Shown: one piece after another, positions 57,511-64,000 of the stretch
Numbering within the stretch: the stretch's first letter is position 1
Layout: each line of letters opens with the position of its first letter
NCBI GenBank assembly: GCA_933228895.1
Contig: OW121846.1
Span: 8,649,915 to 8,713,914, forward strand
DNA from: Platycnemis pennipes
Lineage: Eukaryota; Arthropoda; Insecta; Odonata; Platycnemididae
Length of the DNA: 64,000 nucleotides
Direction: 5' to 3'
Notes under the pieces: model-generated
What the model was told of the DNA's origin: nothing
What the model saw: the letters and a program-made list of their open reading frames with translations, nothing else
Database searches by the model: none
Program-made: the position numbers and the translations under genes

Positions 57511-57551
57511 GTATGTATGTATTGTATGTATGTATATGTATGTATGTTATT
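57511..57551. repeat. TATG microsatellite
   Basis: Imperfect run of TATG/GTAT units inside the LINE fragment. Confidence 0.8.
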
Positions 57552-57601
57552 TTTAAAGTTCAGACTGAGAAATCCATCAATGGAATCAAGAGAAGGCTTC
57601 A

Positions 57602-59669
57602 GGGTGCCTATTACGGAACTTTCGCCGATAGGAGATATCATTCGATACCACTATCGAAGTAAATGATGGAGGCTGTCTAACGTGCTATTATGGTTCAGGC
57701 GTTGTTTCGTTCGATAAGCTTCGGCTGTCTTTGGGAACTTATCGTACATCAGTGACGTTAAGTGACGTAGGATACGAAGCAGCTGAAGATTGATGGTAAC
57801 AAATGATGAATGAAAACTCCAAACCGCAACATTGAGATTGTGAATTAAATATTTACAAACAGTTTAAAACGAAGGTGAATATTTAATTTCAGAATTTTAA
57901 CTAGATTTGATTGTTGGCTTTCATAACTCCCGTAATTCTTGCTGCATTGTTAGTTACGACACAAAACCATTCATATTAATGTTGTTAATCGTGCTATCTA
58001 ATCGCCTTGTTACATACCTTCGTATAAAATGGACAGAAACTAAATTCCTGAAATAAAAGGTCAGTGAGAAAAATGTTCATAATTATATTTCATAGTACTT
58101 AATATTTTTGACGTCGTACTTTAAAAGTCCGTACACTGAATGCATGTTTTAACATGCATTCAGTTTACGGTGACATAATTCATTCCATCCATTCCTCAAC
58201 TTAACATTATAATAATAATTAAACTTATCATTCATGCTATTAATTAAAGATGGTTAACGTATAGCATCGAGCATGACATCGAGCAATGGGAATATGGCCC
58301 TCCTTCCTTCAGCAGCAATAGCAACCAAGAGTATAAGCCTTCCATTTCTTGTAAACATAACATTTAAAATGTAAAGCCTTCACACACCAGTCATGGTAAT
58401 TAAAGCTCAAGTATTGGTAGATAACAAATCGATATACCTTCCTAAACTACTCATTCACAATGCAAAAGGATTACATTTGTGTAAGAACATCATATATTCA
58501 ATATAGTTTATGAAGAGAAGTCACTGTCTAAATTGTTGATACTTAACATTGAATTTCCATTTGGGCATGGTAAGTATGAAACCTTTTGCTTTACATTAGA
58601 GTAATCCTTGTCATCGAAACATAATAGGCCTGTCAGCATGTGAAGCCACTTCCCCGTAAACACAGTCCCAAAATTCACCTCGAATGTCACTCAAGGAGTT
58701 GATTGGAAATCCAGCAAATAGTTTTAAAATAAAAATATGTTGTTGTTACTGCCGTAAATGTAAGGGATTAGCATCTAACAGCCATGCTGGAAACTATTCG
58801 AAAGCAAAAAAATTTGGTCAGTGTGGGAACCAAACCCTTGTCGAAAAAATTGTATCAATGCCTTAACCCACTCGGTTACTTAATTGGTGCCCTACAAAGA
58901 ATTTATACGGAGTACAATTCTCTGGTTGTATAAAACTCGATAGAAAACCTTTACGAAGTCTGTTCAAAGAGTGTTACTTGTGCTACAGAATAAATTGATG
59001 CATTAATAGTTGCGAGCTATGCCTCATTGTGCGACCTCATGCATTACGTTACAAAGTTTACCTACTTTAAGGGTACAAAACAATTTTATGCAAATTCTCG
59101 CCACACTTCATTATAAAGCACATCAATTTAAGTGCATTCAATAATATTACTAATTTAACCATTATGATACAGAATCCATCGATATATTTGCTCATTTCCT
59201 TGAATAAACATTATAGGTGAACTCCTGTATTGAAGGACAAGGAACATTGTCATGATAATTCAAATTCTCACCTCATTGCATTATAAGGTATATCAGTTAG
59301 CAAAGCAGTCAATAATAATACTAATTTAACCATTGGAATACAGTATCCATTGATATATTTGCTCATTTATTTAAATGTCGTAGGTGAACTCCCGTATCAA
59401 ACGACAAGAAAGTTACAGACGCTCCATAACCCACTGTAGAATATTGTGCTTTCCATAGGCCGTTACCGTTCGATATGAAGAACCGTAATAGCTTTATCGT
59501 ACTATTTGCCCCATAACGAACAACAACTCCTCCGCCGTATCGTCATATTTATCGAACGATATCAATGGACAAACCGTAATACCATTTCAGTTGTCGAATG
59601 ACTGGTATCGAATGGTAAGTACCTTACCGTTCGACAATTACATTATAGAAAGATCCATAATAGACACCC
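57602..59669. mobile_element. Unclassified 2-kb TIR element inserted in LINE
   Basis: The left end GGGTGCCTATTACGGAACTTTC mirrors the right end (GAAAGATCCATAATAGACACCC inverted) with three mismatches in 22. Subterminal blocks (CGATACCACTATCGAA on the left; TGGTATCGAATGG, CCGTTCGATATGAAG on the right) are palindromic. The flanking octamers AGGCTTCA and AGGAGTAA are only partly alike, so the target duplication is decayed or shorter. A ~175-bp tandem duplication lies at 59094-59412, and a tRNA-like piece at 58815-58885 (minus strand). No transposase. Confidence 0.6.
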
Positions 59670-60420
59670 AGGAGTAAATATCCACACAGAAAAAAATAGT
59701 ACGCAGCAATTAGTTGACATAGCAGTCATAGAGAGGAATTTGAAGAAGATTCTGGTAATCATGAAAAGGATGAGGGCCAGATATCAGCTGAAGAACAATG
59801 AGAAAGAAACTAAGATATAGGCATGCAGCAGGAGAGAAGAGACAGAACCAACGTTAAACTGAGAAAACCAGAACTTGAAAAGTGATGAGGGAAAAAAAAG
59901 AAACAGGTGAAAGAGTTCTGTTATCTGGGAATCCGAGTAACCAAAGATGGCCGAAGCAAGAAAAAAATAGTCAGTAGAATAGCCCCTGTAATTTTACCAA
60001 AAGAAGAATCTACTTACAGCTGGATATACAACTGTAGAAGTAATGAAAACATTCATCTACCTTACATCTGGAGAATATTTCTTTATGGCAGTGAGGCATG
60101 GATGATGACAGAAGCAGAGAAGTCAAAGATGGAAGCATTCCAAATGTGGTGCAAACGAAGAATGATGAAGATTAAATAGATTGACCAAGTGGGTAATAAG
60201 GAGATCCTAAGAAGTGTGGGAAAAGTTTTTTTGAAAACCTAAAGAGAATGGGACAACTTAAACGCCCACAAAATGAGACACGATGACCTGATGAAGACAA
60301 TAATCGACGGACAAGTGTTAGGGAAGAATGGCAAAGGAAAGCCCAGAATAAGATACATACAGCAAGTATTGTAGGATGTGAAAGAGAAGAGATAAGTAAA
60401 TATTAGGGTTGAGCCGATAA

Positions 60421-61451
60421 CAAATTCCCATATAAATACTGGCCGATATTCAGTTATTGATGGCCGATATTCGATTATTGATATATCAGTATCTGAGCAT
60501 CAGAATAACTTTTTTCTAAAGCAAAACTTTCTCAACAAATATAGTAACAATACGAACGGTTTCAGGAGTAATTTTGTGAAACTTTTCCATGATGGAAAAA
60601 AAACAAACTGCCAATTCCACTGAAATAATTTAATCACCTTAAGATGGCATGATTTTTCAAAACCCAGGTCGTAATTAAATTATTTCAGTGAAATTCGCAG
60701 TTTTGTTTCTTTCCAAATATAGTAACACTTCACTTTTACATCCCTGAAATTTTTGCTTTCTTGCCATTTACAATTTTTTCTTCAAATCCCAATAATTTTG
60801 ATATAGCTGACCTATGCCTTCCCTTTATTTACACAGGCAAAATTTAGAATGACCAACAATTTTCGATTTACAAATGAATTGGCTGTGGATGTCACCCTGG
60901 TTGCATAACTCGCAAAACTCAATGCTCTGCAAAAGACAAAGCTACAACTATCCGCCATGTTAACTCTACAAATGAGTAATAAAATGTTCTCAGGTCCACT
61001 AAATAATAATAATATTTATTGGACTTTCAGCAAGGTGCATGCAAAGGTCTTCATCAAAGAGTATATTTCAAATAAAAAAATCAAAAAACAATATCAAGTT
61101 TACAAGTTAAAAAATCATCAATAGAGTAAAATGCTTTTGATACCAGCCAACAGTGCAAGACACATTTAAATTTCCCGTAGGTTACATTTCTGACCACATG
61201 AGCGAGATCTGGTCATGAGCAAGATGACTGGTCAAGTAGGTTACATTTCTGACCACATGAGCATGATCTCACACATCTGTGACATTGTAATACCTCCAGA
61301 AATTACACAATGTCAATTTTGCTGCAATTGTCATCCCATTTGCATAATTTATGGACTGCCTGATGACAGCATATTGTTGACAAAATTTTATTATACTTCA
61401 TTAAGTGTATGATTCTCACAATTTATGGCCTTGTCTTTCTTTTTTGGTATA
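60421..61451. other. Non-coding stretch with hairpin and short duplication
   Basis: An imperfect inverted repeat lies at 60594-60635 and 60678-60720 (CACTGAAATAATTTAAT / ATTAAATTATTTCAGTG). A 27-bp direct repeat (GTAGGTTACATTTCTGACC…) occurs at 61178 and 61236. A TAGGGTTGAGCCGATAAC start occurs at 60404. Confidence 0.55.
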
Positions 61452-62060
61452 CTTATTATTACGGTTTTAAAAATATTCACAAGCCAAACTCCGTCCTCAT
61501 ACATCCAATGAACACACCCATTTCTCTCTCGTCTTTCCCTCCCTCATTCTTGAATCCTTCAATTCTCCCATTACTTTCACCACATTCATTTCACGTAATG
61601 TCTACTCTATCTTACAAGGTATTAAGTAATTATTATAGAATTCCTGGTATCAGCTCATCCTTATTTTTGTCATTTTCCTCTTATAAGCCCAAGTTCCTTT
61701 GCCTATCATTAGTGCCATGCAGTTCTTCTGTGTATTACTTCCCACTATGCTGAATCTCTTGTAGTTCCCTAAGACTTACCCCTCATGCAGTGTATCGTTT
61801 TACAGTTCTTTTGCTGGATTACATTCTAGCCTTTGATTACTGGGTACATTTTTCTCCTTCTCTCTGGAACCTCTCAATCTCCTCACATTGACCTTTCTAC
61901 CACTTTTTTCTCACTCTCTTCGTATTCCTCCTGGGTCTTTTACATATTTCCTCACATTACATTTCATTTTGCCTTGCTGTGTTTAAATCTTTCTATTTCC
62001 AGCATTCCTCAATTTCCTCCTTCATTTCGGCCATTATTATGTTGTTTATTCATGGTTTTT
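61452..62060 (-). repeat. LINE endonuclease/linker fragment (second inverted copy)
   Basis: Direct relative of 55937-56540 (shared CTATCATTAGTGCCATGCAG, CTCTCTGGAACCTCTCAA/CTCTGGAGCCTCTTAA, GCTGTGTTTAAATCTTTC), roughly three quarters identical by eye. It is the inverted counterpart of 50860-51250. Confidence 0.6.
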
Positions 62061-62960
62061 TGGTCGGTCTGCAATGCACAATAGGCATGCAACCCCACAA
62101 CTTTGTGTTGCATGCTTATCGCACAAGTCTTCTAAAATTTTATCTTCTCTCATTGTTTTTCTTTCACTGATCATCGTCACTGATCGCTTGCACAATTGCA
62201 CAAGAGATGCTACAGTAGTCAATAAGTGTAATCTCTCTGGTTTACTGAAGCATATAGGCACAAGAAAATATTTCAATGTATGGCACATAAAATACCCAAT
62301 TGTGCAGCAAAACCAAATGCTTGAAAACTAAACTTGAGTGGAGAAACTTGAAAAGCAAGGGTCTCATGGGAAACTAAAGTCAAACCCTAAATTTCCATAT
62401 GCCTTTCATGTGTCTAAAATAGTAAGAACAAAAAACACATGGTCAAGAGTAAGCCAGGGTGAAGAAAGGCAGATATGCTTGGGTGAGGATTTCTAGGAGG
62501 ACAAAGTTGGTGATAAACCCATAGGCCTTGGGCCTAAGAAGCTGTGAGCTAGAAGGAAGTGCTTGATGATGCAGCCTAATGAAACTTCTCCGTGATGAGA
62601 GCACGCTAAGTGAGGTCAAGAAAACAAGAGGCCCTATTGTATGTGGCAGGGGCCATCTGCTTCACGTAAACAAATGGGGGTCCGAGGGATAAGCTTGTGA
62701 GACAGCGTGGAAATGAGAAATGCATAGCTCAGAAAAAATATCCGGAAGTGAAAGATATGCCTTGCTTTGCTTGGAAATAGACTCCTAATGTTGTTCCCTT
62801 GTAGAGGCAGACCCAAAGTATATAGTAGAGAACCAGGATATATGAATCGTAAAATTATAAGGAAATAAATGATTCTTTGTCAACGGAAAACTTTGACGAC
62901 TTCGTCGCAGGAATAAATACCATAACAAAACAAACGTCGGACCTTTAGATCGCACATGCA
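62061..62960. other. Non-coding stretch
   Basis: No recognised gene or element end. Confidence 0.35.
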
Positions 62961-62974
62961 CATAAAAAGGAAGT

Positions 62975-63110
62975 CTTCAGGCTTCACTTGGTGGAACCGC
63001 ATGATAGTGGTAAATAGAACAATCACTTCTTAAGATTCCACAAATTTTTTATTTTAACACCGACCTAGGTTTCCATTGGTTTGCCAATCATCTTCAAGGG
63101 AAGCGTGGAA
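62975..63110. mobile_element. Penelope-like terminal fragment
   Basis: Carries CAGGCTTCACTTGGTGGAACC, ATTCCACAAA, TTTTAACACCGACCTAGGTTTC and CATCTTCAAGG. The first parts are the inverted counterpart of 52681-52757. The latter block resembles hammerhead-containing Penelope ends, but the ribozyme core is not canonical here. Confidence 0.45.
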
Positions 63111-64000
63111 ATTTCAATACGTTGAAATAAAGAGTAAAAACTTTGTGATGTATATGTAATGTGCATTTTGAGTAATAACAGGGTGCAGAAGGGGAAAACC
63201 CCACCTGACTAACTAACTCCCATCGCCAGGCAACACAAAGAGAACAAATGGAAGGGATAAACACACCCTACTATAAAAGAAGGGATATTCCAGTCCATTC
63301 AGCAAATGCACAACATTTTTAATTTTTGGGAAAATAGTCTCAAAACACACTATTTGTTAAAAAATACCATTAATCTTGTTTGAAATTTTCTTTAAAGGCT
63401 GATGTCTTAAAACAATACTATAGATGCTAATATTAGAAAATAATACCTAAGTAAGAGAGTCTTTCAATAAAATATTAAAATTCAAGTATTATTTGCTTAC
63501 TGATTTACACACTTTAGCTCATTGAGAATAAACCCTTATTCAAAATATATTTTCCACTGTAAATGCATAAAAACTTGAATGTCAAAATGCTCATAAGACT
63601 AAATAGATGATATTTTCATGAAGTTGTTCAGAAAAATTATGCAGCAAGAGAATGATTTGCAGGTCATATAAGCTTAGATCTTTCATCGGAGCTATGGCTT
63701 TCAAAAAAGTCATTTATTTAAATCGAAAAAAGAGGATAGTATTGTTTACATGAAACACATAAACAATGCTTGTTACTAAAAACACAAACTTTGGCATGAA
63801 ATATTGATTTCCGTCACCGAGAGTGATTTCATCATAGTGGTCTGCACAGAATACGTTGACAAACTTCTTACTAATTAAGCATACAGACGTATGACATCTC
63901 TTCACCTACTTTAAATGCAGCTGTGCCGAGAAAAGACTTTGGAAGAGAATATTATTTTGAGATTTGAAAAAAACAATCCACTTTTACAGAAAAACCCTCC
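63111..64000. other. Right edge, nothing recognised
   Basis: AT-rich. An open minus-strand frame at 63714-63905 has plausible composition but no family match and no clear splice sites. Confidence 0.3.

Larger units (their letters stand above)
57190..60420 (+). pseudogene. LINE reverse transcriptase fragment split by an insertion
   Basis: 57230-57500 reads IIEKITEKTKLTFIAFEELE, then KAYEKVDWNSMLGILKELGV, the RT palm block (usually AFxDLEKAFDxVxW). The part after the insertion, 59700-60240, reads VIERNLKKILVIMKRMRARY, EFCYLGIRVTKDGRSKKKIV and LYGSEAWMMTEAEKSKMEAF, then QMWCKRRMMKI, the post-RT region. Stops and shifts are frequent. The insertion at 57602-59669 removed nothing obvious, but the FADD box was not found. 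Confidence 0.8.

Noticed and set aside
58815..58885. Possible tRNA gene (minus strand CCGAGTGGGTTAAGGC … GGGTTTGGTTCCCAC)
   Set aside because: A- and B-box-like stretches exist but acceptor and anticodon stems do not form; it is within the 2-kb TIR element, so at most a SINE remnant.
63714..63905. Candidate 5' exon of p190 on the minus strand
   Set aside because: The residues do not match the p190 GTPase or FF regions and there is no convincing donor in phase.
1..64000. CRISPR arrays, operons or phage
   Set aside because: No regularly spaced short repeats with unique spacers, no dense one-strand coding; the sequence is eukaryotic.

Overview
The window is animal DNA, almost certainly from an arthropod and most likely an insect. 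It is AT-rich, has spliced genes with GT-AG introns, and is dense with broken transposable elements of invertebrate type: pogo/Tigger, mariner, Tc1, piggyBac, hAT, MULE-like, Penelope and LINEs. I see no bacterial operons, CRISPR array or rRNA genes.

Only one host gene is recognisable. Five minus-strand exons (38716-38530, 8481-8366, 8250-8098, 8015-7901, 7814-7691) join in frame and encode the third and fourth FF domains and the start of the first pseudo-GTPase domain of p190 RhoGAP (RhoGAPp190 in Drosophila, ARHGAP35/ARHGAP5 in vertebrates). The 5' part (GTPase domain, FF1-2) was not found above 38.7 kb, and the 3' part (RhoGAP catalytic domain) would lie left of position 1. The first visible intron is 30 kb long and holds most of the transposons.

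Layout: 0.4-3.5 kb, complete but internally deleted DNA transposon of an unnamed invertebrate family, with ~180-bp inverted ends and a perfect 9-bp target duplication. 7.7-8.5 kb, four p190 exons. 8.8-11.7 kb, MITEs, a palindromic pogo-type element and a Penelope endonuclease fragment. 12.7-20.0 kb, a pogo element (TA/TA) split at its third codon by a 5-kb long-TIR element with a GTAC duplication. 20.7-25.2 kb, a multi-exon Mutator-like transposase fused to a YqaJ-type exonuclease. 26.3-28.6 kb, a hAT transposase interrupted by a hAT MITE. 29.1-32.0 kb, a Penelope-like element with an intact 824-residue RT/GIY-YIG frame and a hammerhead-like motif, inserted in a Tigger copy. 33.3-34.2 kb, internally deleted mariner. 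35.5-37.1 kb, Tigger remnant. 37.5-38.2 kb, inverted partner of the 10-11 kb repeat. 38.5 kb, p190 exon. 40.7-44.0 kb, two Tigger remnants, one with a LINE RNase H fragment inside. 44.2-49.6 kb, a piggyBac pseudogene split by a second GTAC element that itself contains a Tc1-like transposase. 49.7-62.1 kb, LINE fragments in both orientations, an unclassified 2-kb TIR element and a 66-bp perfect palindrome. 62.1-64 kb, nothing but one Penelope-like end.

The most promising leads are the pair of GTAC-targeting long-TIR elements, the unnamed 9-bp-duplication transposon, the Mutator-YqaJ fusion and the Penelope element with its ribozyme-like end. Boundaries given with exact target duplications are firm; others are approximate because they were judged by eye.
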